64,000 nucleotides of DNA from Phellopilus nigrolimitatus (Eukaryota > Basidiomycota > Agaricomycetes > Hymenochaetales > Hymenochaetaceae), in contig JAJOHG010000006.1 in NCBI GenBank assembly GCA_021029095.1, positions 1,116,001 through 1,180,000 of the forward strand. The letters are read 5' to 3'. Below are positions 36,877-49,400 of this stretch, piece by piece. Position 1 is the first letter of the stretch, and each line of letters opens with the position of its first letter. The notes under the pieces are model-generated. The model made no database searches, was not told where the DNA came from, and worked only from the letters and a program-made list of their open reading frames with translations. Made by a program: the position numbers and the translations under genes.

Positions 36877-37319
36877 ACATAGTAGTCAATCTATGGATGG
36901 AATGTCGTCGAGTTACGTACTTTTGTTGAATCTGTATATTATGGTTCGTCTATTCTCTTTCTGTCGGACGTCAACACCTTGGTTGTCACGCAAGATTCCT
37001 GCTTTCCGTGCGTCATTGCATTTTCTTCGCAGTTTTGGTGTACTAACTTCGCACAACTTCGCTGGAAATAAAGAGGTTGGTGAAGAAATGGGATTCAAAC
37101 ATGCTAACGGATACTTGAGTATGAGGATTTGGCTCCGCCGTCGATCACGTTAGCAAATTAGACGTTAGTGGCTGTGTAGCGCAGATCTTTAAGTGCCTCC
37201 CGTGAAGTTTCGCGGAATACAAAGTCATGACAGCGCGAGCCCTCGAGATTAACTTTCTCAAAAACAGTGTATCGGGTTATTACTATGGTATAGAAGAGTG
37301 CGGAAAACAATATTCTCCT
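36877..37319. other. Convergent intergenic region
   Basis: A 443-base spacer between the 3' ends of ORC6 and the minus-strand BTB gene. Nothing recognised. Confidence 0.5.
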
Positions 37320-38176
37320 TCACGTCTGATTTCCCCCATCCCCAAGTTCATCTGACGCTTCTCGACCTGCGGCAAGTCCTTCCACCCTCCCCAATTGTCC
37401 TTTCAGCTCCAACTCTGATCTCCTTACCGACTCTTCTATCAGATACTTCATCGCATCGTATGAGGTATATGGCCTCATCAATCCCAGAAGAGTAGAAAAG
37501 CGAGCGGTGATCCTTATTTCACGCAGCCTCGCCACTTCCACTGCAAGCTGTACCCCAATACGCAGTGCCTCTGAAAGAGAAAGGGGCCGCTCGCGCCGTG
37601 CAAGTAAAATTAGTGACGTACGTAGCCATACAGTGTCTTGAACTTCGTTTTGATGCAAGATTTCGATATTGCGCACAGGATCGAGCTGGAGGGCATCGAG
37701 GCCGCTAATGGCCGTGTGTTGCACTTCGTCAAAACCCCACATCTTCGCAAGCCGAAGCACTGCTAACAGCTTATCCTCAAAAAGTCCCTCTAAGGCCTTC
37801 CGCTTGGAGCGACTAAGAGTACATGAGGGTCTGTGCATCGGCAGACCTAGTTAATTCAGGTGCCACGCCTGCATATGAAAAACTCTCACCTCGGATACAA
37901 GCATTCCAAAAAAACTCGAAAGTCTTCCGCTTTGATGTTCTCAACTATCACTGGATGGATCCTAGTCTTGTCATCAGCTTGCTGCGGGACCACATTCTTG
38001 AAGACCTCAGATTTCTCGAATGCCCATCGTGACACTGAAAAGAGAGTATCTTGCACCTGGCGAAGGTTGGAAAAACATTTAACGGCCACCATTGAGAAAA
38101 TATCCGGAGGGAGTTCTACCTTGAAATCAATCAATGAGAAAAGATTGACACCGCCCTTGTTTTCTCTAGTCTTCAT
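37320..38176 (-). CDS. BTB/POZ domain protein
   Basis: Probable protein-protein interaction or Cullin-3-adaptor-like protein of the expanded mushroom BTB family. Minus-strand exons 38176-38120, 38056-37890 and 37830-37320 give 735 nt, 244 residues. Exon 1 is MKTRENKGGVNLFSLIDFK; exon 2 begins VQDTLFSVSRWAFEKSEVF and ends FRVFLECLYPR; exon 3 holds the second half of the BTB fold (AVLRLAKMWGFDEVQHTAI) and a helical tail. Intron phases (0 then 2) and positions equal those of the array at 49.9-52.9 kb, so they share an ancestor, but sequence divergence is large. Partners are unknown. Confidence 0.82.
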
Positions 38177-40250
38177 TGGGTCCGCAACGTATTCTCTCCC
38201 CTGTGTGCCGCCCTGGCGACAAGTGTATCTGCACCCTTCATCGTTCGAAGTCTTCTCCATGGCGTCGATGGTGGTATCTATCAGGACTTCTAAAGAGAGC
38301 GAAGTTTTTTCTTTGTGGAACTGGAGAATTGGTGGATTTGGTCGAGGAGCTTTTATACTTATGACTGACAGATATGCAATGCAGACATGTTTTTGGAGGC
38401 CTGAGCCCTCAGTATACTTCTTCATATGACTTCCTTTTGGGCCTGCTACGCTCAGCGAGGCGCAACTCTACAAAGTACGCAAGATTATGAAATTGACGGA
38501 CTCAACTCTACGAAGGGCCCATCAAAGCCATCAATGAGGCCCGTGTTGTACATAAGATTTCAAATTTGAGTAGCAAAATCTACTCCTGAAACAGTACGCG
38601 AGCAGGACGTAAGGCCATTCTTTCTCGAAAGGCAAAGGCCCATTGAACAGCACTTCTTGCGAGTCCCAGAACTACCAATCAATTTTTTTGAGAAGCAGTT
38701 TGCTGTATTTATTTTCCTACTCGGTCCCCATTCAGTCGAGCTGCGATATCAATTTCGCTAAATTCATGCTTGAAAAGGTACAGCACTGTACATACCTCGT
38801 GATACCTCGTGATGACCGACAGCAATAATGATTGCTACTGTCAGCAGTCTGAGATTAGAGGCTGAACATCGTGGTGGATGTCTGGTCCGACTCAAGAAGC
38901 CAGATAGTCGGGTGAAAAAGGAAGTCGACCTAATGATTTGTTGACTTCTTTCTGTCGATCACCTATTGGTCGCTCTGGTAATCTTCCGGAATATCAGAAG
39001 TTCAACATTCTTCTCTTGAAGAATTGCCAATGATACTGCGCATTGTATACAGCATAGGAATCCATATCGGGATCCCAAAAGTAATTGCAACTTCCGCTAG
39101 CGGATTAGCAGTGAAAATCCTATTCGATGCATGCATATTTTTAAATACTGAGTTATCTCTCCTGGGTCGATAACAAGTTGCGCGAACGACTGCACCTTAA
39201 TAGGTGCTCCACCTCGGGACTATTGATGGAGGCATTCGGGCCGGGTTTGAATGCTTTATTTTATCCAACCGACAGGACAATTCAGATCTTCCTTTCCAAA
39301 ATGCCACAGTGCTGAAATCTTCCCGAAGAAGTGGCTTTCATACGTGTGCTATGTTTCGACTTCAAGGCTGTACGGAGTTTCATCAATAATGTCAAGGAAC
39401 CCAGGTCTTTGTGGGCCAATTCTAACTTGCGCACAAATTCAGAATTAGACGGTCACAGAAGTGAGAAAGAGGGAAGTTTGACGGTGAGAATAATGGAGAA
39501 GGCACGAATTTGGGGTTGGTTTCAAGAGGTACTACGCACACGGACGCTGTACTGTGTCAAACAAATTCTTGTAGGTCTTGAGGCCCGAGGATCCCCTTCC
39601 TTTCAAATAACAGAAAATGCAAAAATAGGGGACTGTTCGGGGGAAAGGCCGAAGGCCTGATACCGTTGCTCATAGAACTTGAACGTGCAATCAGCTAAAA
39701 CAAATCGTCTAGAGCACCAGATAGATCTGCTGTGAAACATGTCTGAGACATCCTTAGGTCCAGACGAACAAACTGGCATGGTTCCTAGCTAATGCATCCT
39801 TTTGACGTGATTTTCGACCCGTGAACAATTGGGGGGCTATCGAGTACTGAAGATCAGGGCAAATAAGCTCCTTTATGTCCGAGGTACCTTTTCATTTTGA
39901 GCGTCGATGATGGTTTTACCTGTTTCACGGACTCGTCGAGGTCGCCAAGATCGAAAGCGAAACAAGGATGTCGATCATAACCATAATTATGTAAGTAAAA
40001 TAGGTGTAAATAAAGAAATGGTTGGGCTGGTCGGGGTTGCTCGAGGACCCCTCAAACCCTCGTCTTCAACTCCCGAGCTGTGACTACAGCATATTCACTA
40101 TACGCGCATACAGGTCGCTGCTTTCCACAGGCTGGTATTCCGTCGCGACACCCTCTCTAGTTACACAACACTGACCAAGACGTCAATGCCATCGCAGACG
40201 GCCTCGCCGATCTTAGCGTGCTCCTCGCGCCCCTCGACGTCTGATCAGTC
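38177..40250. other. Intergenic, nothing recognised
   Basis: This 2.1 kb spacer sits between divergent genes (BTB, minus; AT-hook protein, plus). It has an AT-leaning composition and no protein-like frame above 110 codons with family resemblance. The last 150 bases are pyrimidine-rich and probably the leader of the AT-hook gene. Confidence 0.45.
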
Positions 40251-41516
40251 ATGTCGCTGCACCAACACAACCCATACGGCGCGTATGTCATGCAGCACTA
40301 TGCCCCGCAAAACACTGCGCCCCCTCAGCAGCCGCAGCAGCCGCAGCCCCCGACACCGGCGAATGCGACGACGGTAGCCCCGAGCGATACGTACACGCAG
40401 CAGGCTAGCGGGTCGGGTCAGCAGTCGCCGCTCGTCGCGCAAGGCGATTGGACAAAAAACCTAGTGCAGCTCGCGAAAACGGCCGAGTTGAAGTGAGTGT
40501 CGAGGCTTTTACGCGTAATGTATCATTACTGACCAGATTGCTTTGATGGGGTTCTGTGATCGTCTGCTATACGGCGTGGGATATGCAGAAAACATGCTCT
40601 AACACTTCAATTACACACTGCGCATATTCTTTCCGCGCATTCGACTCTGGAAGCCAAGAACAAAGCCTTACAGGACATCAAGGAGCAGAAAAACCGGTAT
40701 GCGTGTTGGGTAATACAGCATAGTTTCGTATTCCTTACAACGATGGTGTAGGTTGGAAAGCGAAAGGACAAGGTTACTGAACTGTTTGCGAGAGGTGGGT
40801 TTTACAGCTTAAAACAACTGGATTCTCACTCATTTACAATTTATCAGGTGAACGAGGACCGAGATAAGGCTCGTTTTTGCGGTTCTCGACACAGGTTCTC
40901 CATCTAATTTGTTTGACTTTGACGTGCGCAGGCGGATCTCATGGAGACATCAATTAACAAAGAGTGCGCATTATCTACGCATCCTATTTTAATATAGCCT
41001 TCTGAATTCTCTCATTCGCAATAGATGTGGAGAGCTGCGTTCGAAGATCCAAGCAATCACCGACGGAGATTACGCTGTGGCGAAGCGTGAGGTGGACCAG
41101 CTACGCGGGGAGCTCGGCCAGCCGCCCGTGCCAAGCTTACAGCAAACTTTGGAGGAGAAAAACGCAGCGTCCGTGACGTTCCTTCAAAACTTCCCATCAC
41201 TGCTTCTTCTGTCTTCGCGCCCGCATATTGATCGTTTATCGACCTCTGATTTTCTCTGGCTAACATATGACTTTTTTTCTCTCTTGACAGGTACCTCACC
41301 GAACGTCGCATCAATGGCGCACCAGGAAGCGGCGAAGTCACGCCCGTCGCATCCGCCGGCGTGAAGCGCGTCGCCGCGGAGCCTGCGGCAGCCGAGACCC
41401 CTGGCAAACGACCGCGCGGACGTCCGAAGGGCAGCAAGAACCGCACGAAGTCGTCAGCGGCCGCAGCAGGTGCGAGCGCCGGCGGCGGCGGCGGCGGAGA
41501 GGCCGCGGGTGAGTGA
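40251..41516 (+). CDS. Coiled-coil protein with a C-terminal AT-hook
   Basis: Probably a nuclear DNA-binding protein. Exon 1 (40251-40492) is Pro/Gln-rich and ends WTKNLVQLAKTAELK. Exon 2 (40589-40696) continues KKHALTLQLHTAHILSAH; exon 3 (from 40752) LESERTRLLNCLRE; then short exons with DRDK, ADLMETSINKE and CGELRSKIQAITDGDYAVAK. This is a continuous helical coiled coil. After an intron the last exon begins with YLTERRINGAPGSGEV and holds KRPRGRPKGSKNRTK, a classic AT-hook (GRP core), then an Ala/Gly-rich end stopping at 41514-41516. Six or seven introns, each in phase, support the model. Function unknown beyond binding AT-rich DNA. Confidence 0.75.
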
Positions 41517-42487
41517 TGACAAACCGACGTGCATGCAATTGCAAACCCGTCTGAACGTATATGTGTAATATGTAAAGCCGCTGCTCGCCCTTTTCTTCTT
41601 GTTGCCTGACGCCGCTATCGCGCCACTTACGTCTTGTCCGTCTTGCTCGATCCCCCTTGTTGATTCTGTAGCCATCGTCTGTCTTGTTCTATGTGCTATC
41701 ATATGTACACTCGACATGTACTGCATACCCTTACTCATCTAGCTTGCTTGCTGTCCCCCCAACTTGCACGGTCATGCATGATTTATCACTCCTGTGCCCG
41801 TGATCAGCTGGCGTCCCGCGCCGGGGACGGACGCCCCGTCCGACGCGAGCGGCGACTTCTAAGTAACTAAGCTTCGCAAGCCAATTCACTCCGGACGGTG
41901 CAGCGCCGCATCAGCGAGCGAGCATTCTAGTTTCGGCGCCCAGATCACCTGTGCACACGCCTATGTATATATTGGACTGGAAGGGAAGGGGAGAGGGGGA
42001 CGCCGTGCCTGCCCGGCCGCGCATGTAAGCTGCCGCCGCGCTCTCGGTCGCGGACTCGGGCCCGGGGCGACGCGTCGCGCGAGGGTCACATGATGTGTGT
42101 GGGACTGCAGTCCCAGGCTTCGTGTTGCGTCCTTTGTGTGTTTAGCCACTCCAGACGGCTCCCCCGATCCCAACCTTGGACCCACCCACCGCACGAAAGT
42201 GCCGTCTAGGCGTCATTTATTGCGCGAGTTAAGTACAGTACTTCATTCGTCGCTAAGAGCTTATGATTTACGGCGTTCTGAAACGCTCGCTTAGATGAGA
42301 TCCTAGCCGGCGGCTAGATTCGCGCGGCTGCTCGAAACCGATAAATTTACGCGGCACGGCGTGAGTTATCGTTTAGCACATTTGTCGCTTTAATTTCTCT
42401 GCGAAACAAAAGAAAAAAAAAAGAAAACAGTAGAGTAAAAAGGGCGGTGACTTTTCGTGCTCAGGTGTTGCGTCGGAGCATCGTCCG

Positions 42488-42560
42488 CAAAAAGAAAAAA
42501 AAAAAAGGAAAACAAAAACAAAGACAAAGACAAAGACAAAGAAAAAGCAAAAAAAAAAGA
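42488..42560. repeat. A-rich purine tract with (acaaag)n
   Basis: Runs of A interrupted by G and C, including about three copies of the unit 'acaaag' at 42515-42540. A smaller A-rich tract precedes it at 42402-42442. Confidence 0.8.
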
Positions 42561-43263
42561 TGACGACTGCAAATCGGCAGCCCTCCCGTCTGCGCGATTT
42601 CTGCCCTGCGCTTGATGCTCGGCTGTCCTTTCAGGCTTTTGCGAAAATCGCGGGCCTCCCGGATTTGAAACGCGTTGGTGCGGCGCGCGCTCCGCGGTTG
42701 GCCGGCCGGCCTGCCTGCGTGTGTGCACCGCGCGCGCCGCGTAGGCGTCGGGTGGGCGGGCAGGCGCGGCGCGGCGCGGGCATCCGCTTGGTGGAATCGA
42801 GGTGGCAGAGGGCCCCCAGACGGCTTGACTAAACGCACATTTTTCTTCGCTGATAAAGTGCGTACGCGCGTTTTAATGTAATTTGTAATTTTTCTCGCGG
42901 AGCTTTGTCGGGTGGGTCCCCCACAGACGAGCACGCTTCTTGCGTTCATTCTCTGACTCGAGTCTGACTCTGAGTCTGTGGGCATGGTTAATTAGCCTGG
43001 TACGCCTTCGAGAGATTTGGCCGCGAGTATGTAAGTAACATATAATGCATGGAGCGTGCAAGGAAGGAAGGACGATGACTCGATATCGAGCCGCAGGGGC
43101 GCCAGATCGCCTGCGCGCAATCGCCCGCGCGCGCTGCGATACGCTTGCAGCTGCACGCGCAGCACCTGCATCTGGCAGGGGTGCCAGATGCGGAGTCAGA
43201 GCGCACGGAAGGGGAAGGGGAGGGGGAAGGCCGCTGATTGGCGCAGCGGGCAGGCCGAGGCCC

Positions 43264-43281
43264 GGGGGGGGGGGGGGGGGG
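43264..43281. repeat. Homopolymer G18
   Basis: Eighteen consecutive guanines, the longest homopolymer I noticed. It could form a G-quadruplex and its true length is uncertain in any assembly. Confidence 0.95.
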
Positions 43282-44836
43282 CATATCAGGATTCCAGGAC
43301 GGGGATTCCGCGGCGTGGCGTTTTCGATGCATATATGTAGCATACTTCAGATGTATATGTACATGTACGGGAAGTGCAGAGATATGTGCTGCGCTTGGTC
43401 TTCGGGCGCGCCCGTGCGTGTCTCTGCGGGTGGCCCCCCCTGCCAGGTGTCATGATGTGCCGGGGACGGGCGCGGGCGCGAGCATCCGCGAGAGAATAGA
43501 AGCGCGCAACGCATATGGCGTATATGCGTGCAGCTCGCAGGCGACATATGGAGATCAGAAAGGCTCGAGTGCGTTTCGTGATCGCTCCAGAACGCGCTGG
43601 GCTGATGGCGCGCGCTGGCACTGGGCGTGCCGTGCGCGCAGATGGCGCGTAGGCGTTGCGCAAGATCTGATGTGTTTAGAAAAAAAAGAGAATATATAAA
43701 TGGGCGAGCCGACGCTGTGCGCCTTAGATGATAGGAGGCTGAGCGTCGCCGGGGCGACGCGCGGGCACAGGCTGCAGAAGGCAGACGCCTGCGAGCAAAG
43801 AGTCAAGATGGGGATGCGATCAGACGAGAACGCGCGACGGTTGAGACCGAGAGCGCCGAACGCGACGACAGCTTGTATTGTGGCTCAGAGAGACAGGGAA
43901 GCGCCGGCGCAGATCTGTGCGGGTGCTATCGGGGATCAGGGGGCTCATTGTGCGCGAATACCGTTGTTGAGGCCAGACTCTTGGAGCGTGTTTTTGAATA
44001 TGGAAATGGATATGGATTGCTGTGGCTCGGGCGAGAAGGTTCCTAAAGCGGGCGATAGGAAGTCAAAGGCAGCGCGTTTCCGAGGATCAGATAGGATTAT
44101 AGTTGCACAGGTGAAATCAGAGGAGCGGGAAGGGCGTGTGCGGGGCTGGGGCGTTGTAATATTCGGATGACTATATGTACATGTATATGTCAGATGCCCA
44201 TCGCTTGCCGCAGCCGCAGCGGCGACTTTCGAAATATAGGCAGTGTATTTGATAAGCTTGGGGCGGCGGGCCCCGGCGCGCGCAGGAGGCAGCGCGGGTG
44301 GGGCATGTCTTGCAGGCGGTGAGAGCTGCGGGAAGCCGGCGGCCAGATGGAGGCCTGGGATCGTGCGTATTAGTGGCTGTTATGGGGGAGACTGAGGGGA
44401 CGCCACTGGCACTGGCGCCCCTACTGGCACGGGCAGAGCCACATATGATCGGCGTGGGCCGTGGGCTGCGAGCCGAGGCCGTCGGGCCTCGGCGAAGGCG
44501 GCGCGAATCGCGGCCGAGTCTTTCGGATGCGTGCTTGGCTGTCTGGGATGAGTCAGTTGGACAGCGGGAAGCGAAATGATTAGTTGATAATGGAAATAAA
44601 GGAGGCTACGGCGTTGAGACTCGAGGGCTAAGGCTATATGAAAGGAAAGGACAGGGGCGGTGGGGCCCTAACCTGAATAAAGATAAAGATGACACATTCT
44701 AATGAACCCTGGACCCCGGACAGCGTGCTCCGTTTATGGAAGGAGATGGCGGCTGTGCGCTGTGTGCGAGAAGCCGACCGCCAGCGGACTCGGAGCTCAC
44801 CGCCGCCCTTGCACTCTCTCCTTCACAGGCGTCCCC

Positions 44837-44845
44837 TTTATATAT
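44837..44845 (+). promoter_or_regulatory. TATA-like box of the cyclin gene
   Basis: TTTATATAT lies 60 bases before the ATG at 44905 in an otherwise GC/CT-rich promoter, followed by pyrimidine-rich leader sequence. Confidence 0.5.
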
Positions 44846-44904
44846 CATGGCCCGTGAACCCACTCCCATCTTCCTCCCTCCCCAGTCTCACATCCCTCAC
44901 TACA

Positions 44905-46411
44905 ATGGACTCGCCTGCTTTCTGGCCTGCCCCCCACGCCACCCCCTCCCGCTCCAGCTCCTCCACCACCCTCGTCGACGACCGCGACCATCCCGCCTCC
45001 CTCGCTCCCCACCACCTCTCCCGCCTCGTCAAGTCCAAGCTCTCACCCGCTGTCCTAGACTACCTTGTCGACCGTGTCTGCGAGGCAGTCGACTTCGGCC
45101 TCGGCCACCCCTCCTCTAGCTCCGCTTCTGCGTCGGCTTCTATGCGCTCCTCCCGCAGGAACCACACTCGCCGCTGGCAGTCAGACAAAGACACCGCCGT
45201 CTTCGCAGAGTTTGTCGCTACCGTTCTTAGACGTGCCGAAGTCTCCTTCAGTGTCGTCATCGGTGCCCTCGTCTATATCGACCGCGCCCGGCCCCACCTT
45301 TCAATTGCCATCGAAGGTCAGTCGGTTGCCACTAACTAACTCCCAATCCATCTCTGATCAACGATTCAATATAGAGTGGGCGCAGCATCGTGTCCTTCTT
45401 GGAGCTCTCATCCTCGCCTCCAAATATCTCAATGACGCCTCGCTCAAGAACGCCCACTGGGCCCTTTGTACCGGTGTCTTCGGCCGCCGCGACGTCTTCC
45501 GCATCGAGCGCGAGTTCCTCGAGGTGCTCGACTTTGAGCTCAGCGTCAAGGAGTCCGACCTCCTGCGCGAATGCGCGCGCATGGTCCACGAGGGCGTCCT
45601 CGAGCGCCCCGCAGAGCTGCAGGAGAAGAGGGAGAAGGAGAAGGAGCCGACGACGACGACGACGAGCCTGCAGGCCGTCCGCGCGATCTGGGACGAGAAG
45701 GCGCGCTTGGAGAGCAGGCCCGTGCACAGCAGGCCGGAGAAGAGGCAGTCGGACGTCGACATGATGGATGTCGACGCAGCGGAGGAGAGGCGCGAGCGGC
45801 GCAGGAAGGAGCGTCGCCGCATGGAGATCTACTTCCCGACAGCACCGGCCTCGCGCGACTCGATATCGCCAGCGTCGTCCTGCTCCTCGTGCTCGGCGTC
45901 CTCGCCCGACTCCGCATCGACGTCGCCGGAGACAGAAAGCGATGCCTCCCCGCGCACGCCGCCGCCACCGCCGCCGTGCCTGCACTACCCGCCCCCGCAC
46001 TGCGCCACGGCGTCAACGCCCGCGCACCACCACCAGCACCACCACCACTCCAGCGCGAGCGCGTCCTTCAAGCCGCTCGCGCTCCTCGAGCACTTTCCCG
46101 CGGTGCCCACGCCGCCGCTCGTGCTGACGCCGTCGCGCAAGGCGGTGTCGGCAGTGCTAGCTGTGCCGCCGGCCCTGCCCGGGCTCCCGCCCTACCCCGC
46201 GCTGCCTTTCGACCTGCCCCTTTCGCGCCCGCCGTCCGCGGCGCTGTCAGGGCCGTCGCGTGGCGCCTCGCCGTACGCCCATCTGTCCCTGCCGGTGCCC
46301 GGCACGCGGTCGACGTCGCCGTACACGCACCGGCGCTCGAGCGCGATGTCGATGGCGCTGTACCCGTCGTACCTCCCCGCGAACGTCGTCCCTGCGACAA
46401 ACGCCGTGTAA
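44905..46411 (+). CDS. Pcl/Pho80-type cyclin
   Basis: Likely regulatory partner of a Pho85-like cyclin-dependent kinase. Two exons (44905-45316 and 45375-46411, phase 1) give 482 residues. After a Ser-rich N-terminus come HHLSRLVKSKLSPAVLDYLV, FVATVLRRAEVSFSVVIGAL and, across the intron, HRVLLGALILASKYLNDASL, followed by REFLEVLDFELSV, the typical cyclin-box helices of the Pcl1/Pcl2/Pcl9 class. The last 250 residues are a disordered tail rich in Pro, Ser, Ala and His (a His run near 46029-46050), ending LPANVVPATNAV. Codon use is extremely GC-rich, unlike genes left of 41 kb but like its neighbours to the right. Which Pcl function it serves cannot be told. Confidence 0.88.
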
Positions 46412-49400
46412 AGTGTAAAACCAGTTGTGCCGCGAGCGCCTGCGCTAGCTTGCTTGTCACTCTCCTTCGCTGTTTTTCTTTTTCTTTTTTCTTCTCCTTT
46501 TCTTACATTTGTTTTTGGTGGTTTTATTTTTTCCTTTGCCTTTCAAATTGCAGGCTGCGCACACACTCATACACTCATACACGCGCCTCATATGTGTATC
46601 CGTCTTCCTTTCACCGCGCATACATTTACATCTCACACGCCCTCGGACACTTCACTTCCAACATCGCTCTCGCCTGCATTTTTTTTCCCTTTTGCCCTGT
46701 GTTCTCCACACCCAACCATATACATACAGCATACTCATTTCCTCTCTTGTGCAACCAGCGTTTCGTTTTATCCGTCCAAAAGCTTTTATCGTAATTGCCC
46801 GCTTTTTCCCTCTCCTTCCTCCCTCGCTACGCTATCTATGCTCCTGCGCTTGCCGCCCGCTCTTCCTCCATTGTGCTCCGCCCCGGGCCTCGGACCTGTC
46901 TGCGCCGCTCCGGCCCTCGGGACGCGACGCGGCGCAGCGGGCTCCACGCCCCCCACCCGGGTCGCTCTCCCCGCATCTGTGCTCCGCCCCATCTGTACCA
47001 CCACCCCACACGCACACGCTCGTTCTACTCTAGCCGTACACCTATATTTGCGCCCGCGGCGTGTCTCTTTCTTGGCCGCGGGTGCTTACATTACTTTAGT
47101 CTGCATGTGTTTTCTTTTTCTTTGCTTTGCAATAGAATGACTGGGATTACATATTTGCTGACTTGGGCTAAGCCTTGAGCCTTGAGCTGAGTCTGATCTT
47201 GAGCTTGAGCTTGACTTTGAGCTTGACGGACTTGATTTGATTTGATTGATTTGACTTGACTTGATTTGATTTGATGTTTGAATTTGCGGAAATGCCTCCG
47301 CGGGATCTTTATCTACGTATGTACAGTATCGTGAGTCCGGACTCGATTTGCTCCCGTGTCTCGGACAGCTGCGGTCCGCGGATAAGCACCTCTGAAACTT
47401 GCACGCAGCGGGGAGAGAGTTTGTCTGTCTGTTTGTCCTGCGTGATCGACCAAACCTGGCTAACTGACTGACTGCCTGACTGACTTGGAACCTAATGGCG
47501 TGCATCATGATATCAGATACGTATTCTGCTTTGCACCCGGACCCGCCTCCCCCATTTGCGCGACGCGAGACGCGCGTGCGCGCGGGACACCGGCGCCGGA
47601 GCGAGGGGATAATTAAAAGACGCGTAGCGCACGCTCGCTCGCTCGATACCTCCGCGCGGCAAGCGTGATTTAATTTTGCGGGCACCCGCGCGTGTGCGGC
47701 CCGAGTGTGTGCGCGCGTACGCCAAAGACGCGGGCGCAGACGCCGGGGGTTGGTTCTTCGGGGGCAGCCTCGCGTGCGGCTTCGCCGGGCGGACGGACGG
47801 ACGGACGGGCCTTTGCGTGGTATTCAGTAGATACCGTACGTACGTACGTGCGTAGTTACTTGGTGCTTCGGCGGACGGTCGGGCGGGCCTCTGCGTGATG
47901 CCTATCTATCATAGATATACATGTACATACATGATGTGTATTTACTTCGCATCTCGGCATCCGTGTAGACGTATATTGCATACACTGCTCAGTAGCGATA
48001 TCGTAGTTAGTGGCTGTAAAGTGTGTGCACGTCGATAGCCAAGTGAGAAGAGACGGACTCGCGCTCTCAGGCTGGCCTGAGTGGGACTGCGAGTGCAGGC
48101 ACCCCCCAGGCACGCCGTGGCACGCCGGCGCGCGCGGCAGCTCAGCGACTCTAAGTTGGTTGTACAATATGTATGTATGCGTCGGATTCGGAGGCCGAAG
48201 GCTTGGAGACGAACGCGCAGCTTATGTCCGCGTGTGCGGCCGGCTAAGTATACAGTAGCATAAACGCAATCGCCATGACGAGGTCGACGGGGTGCCGTGG
48301 GGAGGCTCTGGGGCTGTGCGCTTGGGTAGCTGCGTTCTGGAGCCTTGGAGATTGCATGTAGCGGTGGCGTATACTATGAGCTCATGGAAGCACACACACA
48401 CATGGACTGATGGAGAGCAATTTCGTTTGTGTGGCTCTGAGAGGTTCCGCCTGCTGCCTGCTGTCGGCAGAGACGCGGATGTGCGTACCAGGGGCCCGCA
48501 GCCGCTGGTATTGCTGTTGCTATTACTATTAACTTGCACGCAGGGGAGTGCCCCCGAAGTCGAAGACCGACGCCTCGCGCGGGCCTTCCTTGGGCTTTCC
48601 AGGACCGACCGAGAAGAGAAGGCCCCGGCTGCCCAGTTCGGAAAAAACCGTCGATACGCGCCTTTCCGCGGGGGCCCCGTGCGCCAAACAGGCAAGCCCG
48701 CGCTGCGGCAGGCGAAAGAAAGGCGAAAAAAAAGCAAAAGCAAAAGGCTCCCCCATCACGCCGCGCAGAGCGCGCCGGAGCCCCAGGCGTCTCAGGAAGT
48801 ACGTGTAGATTGCGCGTGCCACGCAGGGCTAGGCAGGACTCCGCCTAGCGCCATCGGCGGCGAGCCAGCGCCAGCTGGGCGTCCCGAGGAATGCGCAAAA
48901 TTGTTTTTTGCTTTTTGCTTTTGCTTTGCCCCGCGCAGGAAGGGCTGATGCGTGCACGCCGGCCCTTTTTTTTGCTTTGTTTTGATTCGGTTTAGTATAG
49001 TATAGTATAAAACGCGCGAAGAACGAACAGGGACAGCCGCCTGAGCGGCGAGGCCCGAGCTGGATTAGCCTGGGTGCGCTTGATTCCCTGGGTGATTTGG
49101 GCCTGGTCTGTGGCATTCTGTCATTGTGTGTCGCCGCCAAGTTTGATTTCACCGCGATATGGATCAAAAAAGTGCCACATATTTTCCGCTTTCGGAAATC
49201 GCCTGGGTGGTCGTCATGCGGGACCCCGAACATCCAGTTGTATACACCTGTATCTTTTCGCATCGAGCCGGATGAACGACTCTTACGCAGATGATGCTGT
49301 GGTCAGACGCACACTTGCCTTCTGACTCCCGTCAATATTGCTTCTGCTTGTCTGCGCTCGGACTTAGAGATACGACTCTTACTTCTCGGGTCTTGTCGCA

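Larger units (their letters stand above)
41517..44836. other. Long GC-rich intergenic tract
   Basis: A 3.3 kb spacer between the AT-hook gene and the cyclin gene. It becomes strongly GC- and CpG-rich after 42.6 kb. It carries A-rich purine tracts (42402-42442, 42488-42560), a G18 run, and palindromes of the TGTACA type at 43351-43370 and 44171-44190. Frames up to 174 codons on both strands overlap and are what GC-rich random sequence gives. It may contain a long leader or non-coding transcript, but nothing shows it. Confidence 0.5.

Noticed and set aside
39331..39660. 109-codon frame as a BTB relic
   Set aside because: No alignment with the BTB exons when compared by eye, and no matching intron pattern.
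42488..42560. A-rich tract as the tail of a retroposed element
   Set aside because: No retroposon body or target-site duplication next to it; it is better seen as a simple repeat.
45571..46794. 407-codon open frame overlapping the cyclin gene
   Set aside because: Shadow frame of a GC-rich exon; almost all Ala, Arg and Pro, and the cyclin frame is clearly the real one.
48292..48948. 218-codon frame in the GC-rich spacer, with a Leu run resembling a signal peptide
   Set aside because: No homology recognised, the Leu run comes from a tandem (ttgctattactatta-like) repeat, and opposing frames are equally open.
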